NCBI RefSeq assembly: GCF_963082655.1 | Contig: NC_081553.1 | Coordinates: forward strand, 47,914,541-47,978,540 | DNA length: 64,000 nt | Reading direction: 5' to 3' | Source: Stomoxys calcitrans | Taxonomy: Eukaryota; Arthropoda; Insecta; Diptera; Muscidae | Shown: positions 43,314 through 56,076 of the stretch, in pieces | Layout of the letters: each line of letters opens with the position of its first letter | Numbering within the stretch: the stretch's first letter is position 1 | Notes under the pieces: generated by a model | Told to the model about the DNA's origin: nothing | What the model saw: only the letters and a program-made list of their open reading frames with translations | Database searches by the model: none | Translations under genes and position numbers: made by a program

Positions 43314-44947
43314 ACAAGTAAGAGCGTGCTAAGTTCGGCCGGGCCGAATCTTATATACCCTCCACCATTGATCGCATTTGTCGAGTTCTATGCGCGGTAT
43401 CTCTTTTTAGACAAACATAGAATATTGAATAAGAACTGTTATCCTATTGGAGCTATATCAAGTTATAGTCCGATTAGGACCATAAATGAATGCTGATTGA
43501 CATTGTAAAAGTCATTGTTAAATATTTCAGTTCATTCGGATAAGAATTGCGCCTTGTAGGGGCTCAAGAAGCAAAATCGGGAGATAGGTTTATATAAGAG
43601 CTGTATCAAGCTATTGATCGATTCAGACCATACTAGACACGTATGTTGAAGGTCATAGGAGAAGCCCTTGTACAAAATTTCAGCCAAATTGGATGAGAAT
43701 TGCGGCCTCTAGAGGTTCAAGAAATCAAGATCCCAGATCGGTTTTTATGGCAGCTATAGCAGGTTCTATATCGATTTACGCCATACTTAGCACAGTTATT
43801 GGAAGTCATAACAAAACACCTCATGCAAAATTTCAGCCAAATCGGATGAGAATTGCTCCCTCAATTGGCTCAAGAAGTCAAGATCCAAAATAGGTTTATA
43901 TGACAGCTATACCAGATTATGAACCGATTTGAACCATACTTGGCACAATTGTTGGATATCATAACAAAACACGTCGTGCAAAATTTCATTCCAATCGGAT
44001 AGGAATTGCGCAATCTAGAGGCTCAAGAAGTCATGACCACAGATCGGTTTATATGGCAGCAATATCAGGTTATAAACCGATTTAAACCATACTTGGCACA
44101 GTTGTTGGATATCATAACAAAACATGTAGTGCAAAATTTCATCCCAATCGGATAAGAATTGCGCACTCTAGAGGCTCAAGAAGTCAAGACCCAAGATCGG
44201 TTTATATGGCAGCTATATCAGGTTATGAACCGATTTGAACCATACTTAGCACAGTTGTTGGATATCATAACAAAACACGTCGTGCAAAATTTCATTCCAA
44301 TCGGATAAGAATTGCGCACTCTGGAGGATCAAGAAGTCAAAACCCCAGATCGGTTTATATGGCAGCTATATCAGGTTATAGACCGATTTGAACCATACTT
44401 GACAGCATTATTGGATATAATAAGGAAACACGTCGTGCAAAATTTCATTCTAATCGGATAAGAATTGCGCACTCTAGAGGCTCAGGAAGTCAAGACCCAA
44501 GATCGGTTTATATGGCAGCTATATCAGGTTATGGACCGATTTGAACCATACTCAGCACAGTTGTTGGATATCATAACAAAACACGTCGTGCAAAATTTCA
44601 TCCCAATCGGATAAGAATTGCGCACTCTAGAGGCTCAAGAAGTCAAGACCCAAGATCGGTTTATATGGCAGCTATATCAGGTTATGGACCGATTAGAACC
44701 ATACTTGGCACAGTTGTTGGATATCATAACAAAACACGTCGTGCAAAATTTCATTCCAATCGGATAAGAATTGCGCACTTTAGAGGCTCAAGAAGTCAAG
44801 ACCCAAGATCGGTTTATATGGCAGCTATATCAAAACATGGACCGATATGGCCCATTTACAATACCAACCGACCTACACTAATAAGAAGTATTTGTGCAAA
44901 ATTTCAAGCGGCTAGCTTTACTCCTTCGGAAGTTAGCGTGCTTTCGA

Positions 44948-45003
44948 CAGACAGACGGACGGACGGACGGACGGACGGACGGACGGACGGACAGACGGAC
45001 GGA
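44948..45003. repeat. CGGA minisatellite, first of four in the giant F1
   Basis: GACA/GACGGACG tetramers between the conserved TTAGCGTGCTTTCGACAGAC and GACATGGCTAGATCGAC. Equivalent arrays lie at about 46430-46485, 48118-48168 and 50266-50325 and differ in copy number. Confidence 0.9.
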
Positions 45004-48000
45004 CATGGCTAGATCGACATAAAATTTCACGACGATCAAGAATATATATACTTTATAGGGTCTCAGACGAATATTTCGAGTAGTTACAAACAGAATGACG
45101 AAATTAGTATACCCCCCATCTTATGGTGGAGGGTATAAAAAAGGATATAAGAAAAGATTTGCTCTGCTATTAGAGCGATATCAAGATATGGTCCGGTTTG
45201 GACCACAATTAAATTATATGTTGGAGACCTGTAAGAATTGTGCCCTCTAGAGGCTCAAGAAGTCAAGACCCAAGATCGGTTTATATGGCAGCTATATCAG
45301 GTTATGGACCGATTTGAACCATACTTGGCACAGTTGTTGGATATCATAACAAAACACGTCGTGCAAAATTTCATCCCAATCGGATAAGAATTGCGCACTC
45401 TAGAGGCTCAAGAAATCAAGGCCCAAGATCGGTTTATATGGCAGCTATATCAGGTTATGAACCGATTTGAACCATACTTGGCACAGTTGTTGGATATAAT
45501 AACAAAACACGTCGTGCAAAATTTTATTCAAATCGGATAAGAATTGTGCCTTCTAGAGGCTCAAGAAGTCAAGACCCAAGATCAGTTTATATGGCAGCTA
45601 TATCAGGTTATGAACCGATTTGAACCATACTTGGCACAGTTGTTGGATATAATAACAAAACACGTTGTGCAAAATTTCACTCTAATCGGATAAGAAATAC
45701 GCCCTCTAGAGGCTCAAGAATTCAAGGCCCAAGATCGGTTTATATGGCAGCTATATCAGGTTATGAACCGATTTGAACCATACTTGGCACAGTTGTTGCT
45801 CCCTCAATTGGCTCAAGAAGTCAAGATCCAAAATAGGTTTATATGACAGCTATACCAGATTATGAACCGATTTGAACCATACTTGGCACAATTGTTGGAT
45901 ATCATAACAAAACACGTCGTGCAAAATTTCATTCCAATCGGATAGGAATTGCGCAATCTAGAGGCTCAAGAAGTCATGACCACAGATCGGTTTATATGGC
46001 AGCAATATCAGGTTATAAACCGATTTAAACCATACTTGGCACAGTTGTTGGATATCATAACAAAACATGTAGTGCAAAATTTCATTCCAATCGGATAAGA
46101 ATTGCGCACTCTAGAGGCTCAAGAAGTCAAGACCCAAGATCGGTTTATATGGCAGCTATATCAGGTTATGGACCGATTAGAACCATACTTGGCACAGTTG
46201 TTGGATATCATAACAAAACACGTCGTGCAAAATTTCATTCCAATCGGATAAGAATTGCGCACTCTAGAGGCTCAAGAAGTCAAGACCCAAGATCGGTTTA
46301 TATGGCAGCTATATCAAAACATGGACCGATATGGCCCATTTACAATACCAACCGACCTACACTAATAAGAAGTATTTGTGCAAAATTTCAAGCGGCTAGC
46401 TTTACTCCTTCGGAAGTTAGCGTGCTTTCGACAGACAGACGGACGGACGGACGGACGGACGGACGGACGGACAGACGGACGGACATGGCTAGATCGACAT
46501 AAAATTTCACGACGATCAAGAATATATATACTTTATAGGGTCTCAGACGAATATTTCGAGTAGTTACAAACAGAATGACGAAATTAGTATACCCCCCATC
46601 TTATGGTGGAGGGTATAAAAAAGGATATAAGAAAAGATTTGCTCTGCTATTAGAGCGATATCAAGATATGGTCCGGTTTGGACCACAATTAAATTATATG
46701 TTGGAGACCTGTAAGAATTGTGCCCTCTAGAGGCTCAAGAAGACAAGACCCAAGATCGGTTTATATGGCAGCTATATCAGGTTATGGACCGATTTGAACC
46801 ATACTTGGCACAGTTGTTGGATATCATAACAAAACACGTCGTGCAAAATTTCATCCCAATCGGATAAGAATTGCGCACTCTAGAGGCTCAAGAAATCAAG
46901 GCCCAAGATCGGTTTATATGGCAGCTATATCAGGTTATGAACCGATTTGAACCATACTTGGCACAGTTGTTGGATATAATAACAAAACACGTTGTGCAAA
47001 ATTTCACTCTAATCGGATAAGAAATACGCCCTCTAGAGGCTCAAGAAGTCAAGACCCAAGATCAGTTTATATGGCAGCTATATCAGGTTATGAACCGATT
47101 TGAACCATACTTGGCACAGTTGTTGGATATAATAACAAAACACGTTGTGCAAAATTTCACTCTAATCGGATAAGAAATACGCCCTCTAGAGGCTCAAGAA
47201 TTCAAGGCCCAAGATCGGTTTATATGGCAGCTATATCAGGTTATGAACCGATTTGAACCATACTTGGCACAGTTGTTGGATATAATAACAAAACACGTCG
47301 TGCAAAATTTTATTCAAATCGGATAAGAATTGTGCCTTCTAGAGGCTCAAGAAGTCAAGACCCAAGATCAGTTTATATGGCAGCTATATCAGGTTATGAA
47401 CCGATTTGAACCATACTTGGCACAGTTGTTGGATATAATAACAAAACACGTTGTGCAAAATTTCACTCTAATCGGATAGGAAATACGCCCTCTAGAGGCT
47501 CAAGAATTCAAGACCCAAGATCGGTTTATATGGCAGCTATATCAGGTTATGGACCGATTTGAACCATACTTGGCACAGTTGTTGGATATCATAACAAAAC
47601 ACGTCATGCAAAATTTTATTCTGATCGGATAAGAATTGCGCACGCTAGAGGCTCAAGAAGTCAAGACCCAAGATCGGTTTATATGGCAGCTATATCAGGT
47701 TATGAACCGATTTGAACCATACTTGGCACAGTTGTTGAATATCATAACAAAACACGTCGTGCAAAATTTCATTCCAATTGGATAAGAATTGCGCACTCTA
47801 GAGGCTCAAGAAGTCAAGACCCAAGATCGGTTTATATGGGAGCTATATCAGGTTATGGACCGATTTGAACCATACTTGGCACAGTTGTTGGATATCATAA
47901 CAAAACACGTCGTGCAAAATTTCATTCCAATCGGATAAGAATTGCGCACTCTAGAGGCTCAAGAAGTCAAGACCCAAGATCGGTTTATATGGCAGCTATA

Positions 48001-48300
48001 TCAAAACATGGACCGATATGGCCCATTTACAATACCAACCGACCTACACTAATAAGAAGTATTTGTGCAAAATTTCAAGCGGCTAGCTTTACTCCTTCGG
48101 AAGTTAGCGTGCTTTCGACAGACAGACGGACGGACGGACGGACGGACGGACGGACAGACGGACGGACATGGCTAGATCGACATAAAATGTCACGACGATC
48201 AAGAATATATATACTTTATGGGGTCTCAGACGAATATTTCGAGTAGTTACAAACAGAATGACGAAATTAGTATACCCCCCATCTTATGGTGGAGGGTATA

Positions 48301-49065
48301 ATAAAATAAAATAAAATAAAATAAAATAAAATAAAATAAAATAAAATAAAATAAAATAAAATAAAATAAAATAAAATAAAATAAAATAAAATAAAATAAA
48401 ATAAAATAAAATAAAATAAAATAAAATAAAATAAAATAAAATAAAATAAAATAAAATAAAATAAAATAAAATAAAATAAAATAAAATAAAATAAAATAAA
48501 ATAAAATAAAATAAAATAAAATAAAATAAAATAAAATAAAATAAAATAAAATAAAATAAAATAAAATAAAATAAAATAAAATAAAATAAAATAAAATAAA
48601 ATAAAATAAAATAAAATAAAATAAAATAAAATAAAATAAAATAAAATAAAATAAAATAAAATAAAATAAAATAAAATAAAATAAAATAAAATAAAATAAA
48701 ATAAAATAAAATAAAATAAAATAAAATAAAATAAAATAAAATAAAATAAAATAAAATAAAATAAAATAAAATAAAATAAAATAAAATAAAATAAAATAAA
48801 ATAAAATAAAATAAAATAAAATAAAATAAAATAAAATAAAATAAAATAAAATAAAATAAAATAAAATAAAATAAAATAAAATAAAATAAAATAAAATAAA
48901 ATAAAATAAAATAAAATAAAATAAAATAAAATAAAATAAAATAAAATAAAATAAAATAAAATAAAATAAAATAAAATAAAATAAAATAAAATAAAATAAA
49001 ATAAAATAAAATAAAATAAAATAAAATAAAATAAAATAAAATAAAATAAAATAAAATAAAATAAA
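48301..49065. repeat. (ATAAA)153 pure pentanucleotide satellite
   Basis: 765 bp of uninterrupted ATAAA, 153 units with no mismatch, starting directly after the F1 terminus GGAGGGTAT. It ends in AAAAAAG before an F1 unit resumes in mid-unit (CTATATCAGGTTATGG). The seed was probably the TATAAAAA terminus of the F1 module. The true length in the genome may vary. Confidence 0.95.
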
Positions 49066-50462
49066 AAAAGCTATATCAGGTTATGGACCGATTTGAACCA
49101 TACTTGGCACAGTTGTTGGATATCATAACAAAACACGTCGTGCAAAATTTCATCCCAATCGGATAAGAATTGCGCACTCTAGAGGCTCAAGAAATCAAGG
49201 CCCAAGATCGGTTTATATGGCAGCTATATCAGGTTATGAACCGATTTGAACCATACTTGGCACAGTTGTTGGATATAATAACAAAACACGTCGTGCAAAA
49301 TTTTATTCAAATCGGATAAGAATTGTGCCTTCTAGAGGCTCAAGAAGTCAAGACCCAAGATCAGTTTATATGGCAGCTATATCAGGTTATGAACCGATTT
49401 GAACCATACTTGGCACAGTTGTTGGATATAATAACAAAACACGTTGTGCAAAATTTCACTCTAATCGGATAAGAAATACGCCCTCTAGAGGCTCAAGAAT
49501 TCAAGGCCCAAGATCGGTTTATATGGCAGCTATATCAGGTTATGAACCGATTTGAACCATACTTGGCACAGTTGTTGGATATAATAACAAAACACGTCGT
49601 GCAAAATTTTATTCAAATCGGATAAGAATTGTGCCTTCTAGAGGCTCAAGAAGTCAAGACCCAAGATCAGTTTATATGGCAGCTATATCAGGTTATGGAC
49701 CGATTTGAACCATACTTGGCACAGTTGTTGGATATCATAACAAAACACGTCATGCAAAATTTTATTCTGATCGGATAAGAATTGCGCACGCTAGAGGCTC
49801 AAGAAGTCAAGACCCAAGATCGGTTTATATGGCAGCTATATCAGGTTATGAACCGATTTGAACCATACTTGGCACAGTTGTTGAATATCATAACAAAACA
49901 CGTCGTGCAAAATTTCATTCCAATCGGATAAGAATTGCGCACTCTAGAGGCTCAAGAAGTCAAGACCCAAGATCGGTTTATATGGCAGCTATATCAGGTT
50001 ATGAACCGATTTGAACCATACTTGGCACAGTTGTTGGATATCATAACAAAACACGTCGTGCAAAATTTCATTCCAATCGGATAAGAATTGCGCACTCTAG
50101 AGGCTCAAGAAGTCAAGACCCAAGATCGGTTTATATGGCAGCTATATCAAAACATGGACCGATATGGCCCATTTACAATACCAACCGACCTACACTAATA
50201 AGAAGTATTTGTGCAAAATTTCAAGCGGCTAGCTTTACTCCTTCGGAAGTTAGCGTGCTTTCGACAGACAGACGGACGGACGGACGGACGGACGGACGGA
50301 CGGACGGACGGACAGACGGACGGACATGGCTAGATCGACATAAAATTTCACGACGATCAAGAATATATATACTTTATAGGGTCTCAGACGAATATTTCGA
50401 GTAGTTACAAACAGAATGACGAAATTAGTATACCCCCCATCTTATGGTGGAGGGTATAAAAA

Positions 50463-50746
50463 GAGCATATATTTTTACAATTCGTACATTGTGATACAAA
50501 TATTGGTATCATTTGGTACTTTTTTAACTAATGGATCTAGAGGTCTGAAATGTGGCATGTAGGTAAAACTCAGAAACATATGATGGGCGACTAAATGTTG
50601 TATTAAAACTTCATAAATTTTGGTACCAAAATTGGTACCATTTGGTACTTTCTTTACAGACGGAGCTAGAGGTACAAAATTCGTAGCTAGAGGTCTGAAA
50701 TTCAGCATGTAGGTATAAGAAGGAAATCTATAATTTGTTACTAAAT
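50463..50746 (+). repeat. GGTACC-rich units, middle part of the split element
   Basis: Same units as 43051-43313 ('gatgggcgactaaatg', TTTGGTACCAAAATTGG, 'agctagaggtctgaaat'). Bounded left by the giant F1 and right by the RTE retrotransposon. Confidence 0.8.
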
Positions 50747-53700
50747 TATACGGGATAACTATGAGCACCACACAGACTGGAACTTTGAACTCCGACTTGT
50801 GTGGTGTCCATCGTTATCACGGGAAGCTTAGCCGAAAGTTACCGGGCGCGTCCACAGGTTGCGGATGGTGGAAAGCTGCGTTTTTATGCGGAGAAGCTGC
50901 AAATGCGGCCGCGGGCAGTCAGCGATTTTCGAGAGGAGAGTCTCAGTGAGGTGTCAGGTGGCACTGGCTCTTAATTAAATACTGAGTGAGATGACAAGGC
51001 GAGTTATTGGCGCCTTCAAATAACCAATGGTCAACATCAGCGTCTGTTCCCAGGTTAGGGGCGGCGAGTGTAGGATCTTGCTCCAAGCGGGTCGCCACAA
51101 CAAGGAATACATGTGCAATCCCGCAAAACCCATTCGGTTGAGGCGCTGGCCCAGTGACCCGCTCCCAGAAAACTATGAGGAACAAAGGAATAGTAAACTA
51201 AAAAAGGACCATGATTTGCGGATCTGCATCTGGAATGTCCTCACTCTTTATAGAGAAAGTGCATTATATGCGCTGGCGGATGTATTAGAGAAGTACAAGA
51301 CAGATATTACCGCCTTAAAGGAAGTGTGATGGACTGGGAATGGCATTACTACAACACCAAACGGTGACGAACTATACTATACCTGCCCTAACAAGAGGCA
51401 TGAATTTGGCTGTGGATTTCTGGTTAGTCGGAGACTGAAACACCTTGTCTCCAACTTTACTCCGGTGGATGAGAGGCTAGCCACAATCCGCATAAAAGCC
51501 AAATTCTTCAACATCAGCCTTATTTGTGCCCATGCCCCGATGGAAGACAAAGACGAGCAGACCAAGGATATTTTCTACGAGCGCCTAGAGAGAGAATATG
51601 ACCGCTGACATTTTTGGTCCAACAGTCGGAAAGTTTAGCCTCCACGAGATAGCGTCCAGTAATGGGTTGAGGCTGATAGATTTCGCCGCGGCAAAAACCA
51701 TGGTAGTTAGTAGCAGCAGATTTCAACATAAAAAAATATTCACAAAGCCACATGGCTGTCACCCGATCAAAACACGAAGAACCAAATTGATCACGTTGTG
51801 ATAGATGGAAGGCATTCATTCAGATTCGGATCATTACCTTGTTGCAGCAAAGGTTCGCACCCGTTTGAATATGGCGAGGAAAGTACGATCTGACACTGCA
51901 CGGCACACTGAACACACTGGACACTGAAAAGCTGCAAACACAACAAACGGGAACGGCATACTCCACTCGACTGACCCAACTGCCTGATGAAAGCACTCTT
52001 TGTTCCGATTATATAATGGCGCAATGGCAAACTATTGCCCACTCCATGGAAAATGCCGCGTAATCCGTACTTGGGTACCGGAAGCCTCCTCCAACAAACC
52101 CATGGTACGACCAAGAGTGTCGAGATGCTACTGAAGCCAAGAATGCGGCATGTAGAACAACCCTGCAATCAGTAGCAACGCGCCAGATGAAGGAGAGGTA
52201 TCGGGAGAAAAGGAGAGAGGAGAAACGTCTATTCCGCAGTAAGAAAAATGATATGGAAAGACGTGAGTGTGAGCGAATTGAGATGTACAGAAGTCAGAAT
52301 GAAGTCCGGAAATTCTACCAAAGAATTAAACATCAATCCAATGGCTTTGGTGGAGGGTCATCCTCCTGCAGAGACAAAGAAGGAAATCTGGTAACTGACA
52401 CATGCTGAGGATATGGAAAGAACATTTTACCCAACTGCTAGTTTTCGACGTTGGCGGCGAAAAGGATACCGCAGAACCAATCCCTATTGACGGTATAGAA
52501 TGTTTACCTCCTAGTCAGAATGAGGTATAAGTAGCAGTGGCCCGACTAAAGAAAACATGGCAGCAGGAGCCGACGGGTTACCCGCTGAACTATTTAAGAC
52601 CGGAGGCGACACAGCTTAATCTGGCTAGAAGAACGCATACCCGATGATTGGAACCTCAGCATACAATGTCCCGTACACAAGAAATGAGTCAAGACGGAAT
52701 ATACCAACTACAGGGGAATAAGTCTCCTCCCCATCGGATACAAGATACTCTAGAGCGTACTTTGTGAAAGATTAAAACCTGAAGTCAATGAGATAATTTG
52801 GTCGTATCAGTGCGGCTTTAGACCTGGTAAATTCACACTAGACCAGATATTCACACTGCGACAAACCCTGGAAAAGACCCGAGAAGGACAAAACAACACC
52901 TAAAATGGATACTCAATTAAATTCAAAGGTATTTCAAGCCATTTTTGAGTTTAGTATCCCTGTAAAATTAATAAGACTCTGCAGGATGACACTTGCTGAT
53001 GCGCTTTCCTCAGTAAGAATAGGAGAGAATCTCTCCGAACCAAACGAGGTTTCATACAAGGAGACAGCCTATCGTGTGATCTCTTCAATATCCTGTTGGT
53101 GAAGATTATACGAGATGCAGAAGTGAATAGATATGGCACACTAATCACAAGAGAGCACATGCTACTTGCCTATGCCGATGAAATCGATATCATAGGTCGG
53201 TCACCGGAAGTAATAACTGCAGCCTTTGAAAGAATCGAAAGAGAGTCAGTGAAAATGGGTCTGGCAGTAAATGAAGATAAGACAAAATGGATGGTTTTAA
53301 CTTCCAAAAAGCCTTGCACAACCGAGTAGATAAAGAAAATGCAGAAAGTTGGGAACCACAACTTTAAGACAGTCAGTAACTTTATCTGCCTCGGCACCGC
53401 CATAACCGAAACGAATCACACCAGTTTTGAGATGAAGCGAAGAATAATACTGGCAAACAGATGCTACTTTGGACTAAGTAAGCAGTTTAGAAACAAGGCC
53501 ACCTCTAGATGGAAGAAGATCACCCTATACAAGACACTGATACTACCCGTGCTGTTCCGTATGGTTCTGAAGCATGGGTACTTGTGAAAGCAGATGAGGC
53601 AGTGCTTGGAGTAAGATTCTTTGTAAAATATGTGGACCAATTTGCGTTAATGGAGAATATAGGCGACGTCAAAATACAACGGCTGCGTTGGCTAGGTCAT

Positions 53701-53941
53701 GTTGTCAGAATGGTTTGAGGAAGCTCCAGCAAAGAAGTCTTTTGAAGTCAAACACGGTGGTACACGCAAACCGGGAAGACCAAAAGACCGATGGAAAGAT
53801 CAAGTGGTGGGAGACACCTCGAAACTTAGTGTCAGAGATTTTAGAATGAGCGCAGAAGATCGAGGCGCTTGGAACGCTATTCTACGTTCGGCTAGTGCAA
53901 CAAAGTTTCTGTCATAGCTAAGTAAAGTAAAGTAAAGTAAG
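50747..53941 (+). mobile_element. RTE-clade non-LTR retrotransposon, nearly full length, dead
   Basis: An insertion of about 3.2 kb flanked by ACTAAAT at 50740-50746 and 53942-53948, a likely 7-bp target duplication. The 3' end is a short AGTAA/AAGTA repeat rather than poly(A), as typical for RTE elements. Coding remnants are described separately. The insertion point is within the GGTACC units. Confidence 0.8.
51180..53917 (+). pseudogene. RTE polyprotein remnant: endonuclease, RT, C-terminus
   Basis: Endonuclease pieces come first: LRICIWNVLTLYRESALYAL (51210 on), a stop after ITALKEV, then CGFLVSRRLKHLVSNF, IRIKAKFFNISLICAHAPME and, in a shifted frame, FSLHEIASSNGLRLIDFAA. The RT part is poorer: CGFRPGKFTLDQIFTLRQTL-like text near 52810, LAYADEIDIIGRS at 53166-53204 (YADE instead of YADD) and MGLAVNEDKTKWMVL. 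The C-terminus has IQRLRWLGHVVRM and GTRKPGRPKDRWKDQV, characteristic of RTE-type proteins. More than five frameshifts or stops make it a pseudogene. Reverse transcription in this clade copies RNA at a nicked target. Confidence 0.8.
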
Positions 53942-54516
53942 ACTAAATGATCCATTCAAAATTTCGTACATTTTGGTACCAAAAAGGGCAAACTCGTACG
54001 AAATAGCTTATCTTCGCCTACAGCGAACATATGTTTAGGTACTCAAACATACAAAATGGTGCTCTCTTAACGGAGTGAACTAAAGCTCTCAAAATTGAGA
54101 TTCAAATACACCTTGGCCATACATTCTGGGTGACCAGATGATTATACAAATCGTACATTTGGGTACGAAAACGTACAAAATGGTACATTCTTTACAAATT
54201 GAACCAAAACTATCAAAATTAAGATACGGTTACACATTGACAGTGAATATTAGGCGGTTATAAGATTTGTTTTCAATTCGTGCTTTTAGGTACTAAAACA
54301 TACAAAATGGTACTTTCTAGGGATACAGCTACACCTTGACCATAAATTTTGGGCGACCTGAAGATTTTTTTTTGAAAATCTTACATTTAGGTACTAAAAC
54401 ATACAAAATGGGGCAGCGGACCATGGGGTTGCTAATTTTGTATAAATTTTTCTCAGTATTCATGGTGTTGGGTTCGCAAGATTCGACCCAGCCGAATTTA
54501 GCACGCTTTTACTTGT
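53942..54516 (+). mobile_element. GGTACC element, right part with F1-like 3' end
   Basis: Units with TTTTGGTACC, 'acatacaaaatggtac' and 'aactatcaaaattaagat' run to about 54415. Then GTGTTGGGTTCGCAAG, a damaged hairpin TTCGACCCAGCCGAA and TTAGCACGCTTTTACTTGTT close the element. The GGTACC repeat therefore belongs to a Helitron-like element sharing the F1 3' end but with different internal units. Its start is not identified. Confidence 0.7.
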
Positions 54517-54930
54517 TTTTATTGGTTTTTGTATAATTTTTCAAGTCATTCAATATTTGCGAAATTTATACATAATGCTTTTACAATAATTTATTTTGTT
54601 TCTATGTGAACTGTGTATCTGTATGTGTAATGTTTGTTCGGGTCATGTCCACGAATGAACCAGGAATAACTGAGATTTCCTTTTTTTTTATTTATTTTTG
54701 TTGCTGCTTCAGTGTAACCTTTGCACGCATACAGTTGAATATCTGGTAGTATTGAGTGCATGTTATTTTCCGTTACATTTATTTGTATGCCATGGATGGC
54801 ATTGTGTTTGTTTAAATTTTTGTATTTTTTTTTCTTTTTTTTTTTGGCATGTATCAACATGTTAGTCAAACAAAAGGCCAAAATCTATGGCTGCACATCC
54901 TGGACATGGCAGGAATTTATAACATGTCGA
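54517..54930. other. Non-repetitive T-rich stretch
   Basis: T runs near 54680 and 54830. No credible open frame or splice pair. Confidence 0.5.
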
Positions 54931-56076
54931 TTTTTATACCCTACACCATAGGATGGGGGTATACTAGTCTAGGCATTGCGTTTGTAACACCTAGAAATAT
55001 TGATCTAAGACCCCATAAAGTATTTATATTCTGGATCGTCTCGACATTCTGAGTAGATCTGGCCATGTCCGACCGTCTGTCTGCCAAGTACACGATAGCG
55101 GTCGCATGCGTAGAGCTATCTGCTTGAACTTTTGCACAGATACTTTTTATCGTCGTAGGTCCTTGGGGATTACAAATTGGCTATATCGGTTAATATTTGG
55201 GTATAGCTCCCATATAAACCGATCTCCCGATTTGACTTCTTAAGCCCCTGGGAGCCACAATTTTTGTCCGATTTGGCAGAAATTGAGCATGTAGTGTTTT
55301 GATAGGTTAGGTAAGGTAAGAGGGGTAGTCCCTTACAGACTCACTTAGACAATTTTTGAAGTCCCTTGTGATACCACAGTAGCGACAGACTGAGGCTTCT
55401 GGCGGGAATCGAACTAACGACGCTGGCACTAGTAATCCAAGCACGTTACTAACTCGACTTCCGGGGCGCCCAATAGTATTCTGATATGACTTTGAACAAC
55501 TTTGCCAAGTACGGTCCAAATCGGTTTATAACCTGATATAGTTCCCATACAAACCGTTCTCAAAATTTGACTTCTTGAGGCCTTACAAGCCGCAATTTTT
55601 GTTCGCTTTGGCTGAAATTTTGCATACGGTGTTCTGTTACGGCTTCCAACAACTGTGCCAAATAGGGTCCAATTCAGTTTATAACCTGATATAGCTCCCA
55701 TGTAAATCGGTCTTTGGATTATCCAAATTTAGCACTTGGTGTTCTGTCTTGACTTCCAACAACTGTGCCAAGTACGGTCCAAATCGGTCTATAACCTGAT
55801 ATAGCTGCCATACAAACCGATCTCCCGATTTGACTCATTGAAACCTTACAAGCCGCAATTTTTGTTCGATTTGGCTGAAATTTTGCATACGGTGTTCTGT
55901 TGCGACTCCCAACAACTGTGCCAAATAGGGTCCAATTCAGTTTATAACCTTACATAGCTCCCATGTAAATCGGTCTTTCGATTATCCTTCGGTTCGGTAT
56001 AAAATTTTAGCACAATCCATGGTGGTGTGTTCCCAAGGTTCGGCCCGGCCGAACATAGCACGCTTTTACCTGTTTT
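54931..56076 (+). mobile_element. F1 element, both ends
   Basis: It starts TTTTTATACCCTACACCATA with closing GGATGGGGGTATACTAG, core CATAAAGTATTTATATTCTG and a minimal minisatellite (GTCCGACCGTCTGTCTG). Four units ('gatatagctcccatataaac', 'cttccaacaactgtgccaag') follow, ending with hairpin TTCGGCCCGGCCGAA and GCACGCTTTTACCTGTTTT. The compact form shows the ancestral plan clearly. A SINE-B is inserted at 55305-55473. Confidence 0.85.
55305..55473 (-). mobile_element. SINE-B (tRNA-derived) with 13-bp target duplication
   Basis: On the minus strand the head reads GCGCCCCGGAAGTCGAGTTA, with a B-box-like AGTTCGATTCCCGCC, then a body to a TTACCTTACCTAACC tail. The F1 text TAGTGTTTTGATA (55292-55304) recurs as TAGTATTCTGATA (55474-55486), two differences in 13, a fair target-site duplication. 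The family is distinct from SINE-A in both tRNA part and body. Confidence 0.8.

Larger units (their letters stand above)
43314..50462 (-). mobile_element. Giant F1 element (7.1 kb) with four 5' blocks
   Basis: The left end is ACAAGTAAGAGCGTGCTAAG with hairpin TTCGGCCGGGCCGAA at 43334-43348. The right end is TATACCCCCCATCTTATGG then TGGAGGGTATAAAAA. The bulk is 153-bp units ('gcgcactctagaggctcaag', 'gatcggtttatatggcagc', 'cacagttgttggatatcat'). The complete 5' block with its CGGA minisatellite and TATAAAAA terminus occurs four times, ending at about 45140, 46620, 48300 and 50462, so whole elements or modules of 1.4-1.7 kb were duplicated in tandem. A 125-bp junction (GGATATAAGAAAAGATTTGC) is shared by the first two. 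The third 5' terminus is followed by a huge ATAAA array. It sits inside a GGTACC element. No protein-coding capacity. Confidence 0.85.

Noticed and set aside
44665..50404. Repeated frames of 85-117 codons (MAAISGYGPI... type) in the giant F1
   Set aside because: The 153-bp unit is a multiple of three, so one frame stays open by chance in consecutive units. The text recurs in every copy and ends in the minisatellite.
55305..55325. GGTTAGGTAAGG as telomere-like sequence
   Set aside because: It is the tail of a SINE-B copy, not a tandem TTAGG array.
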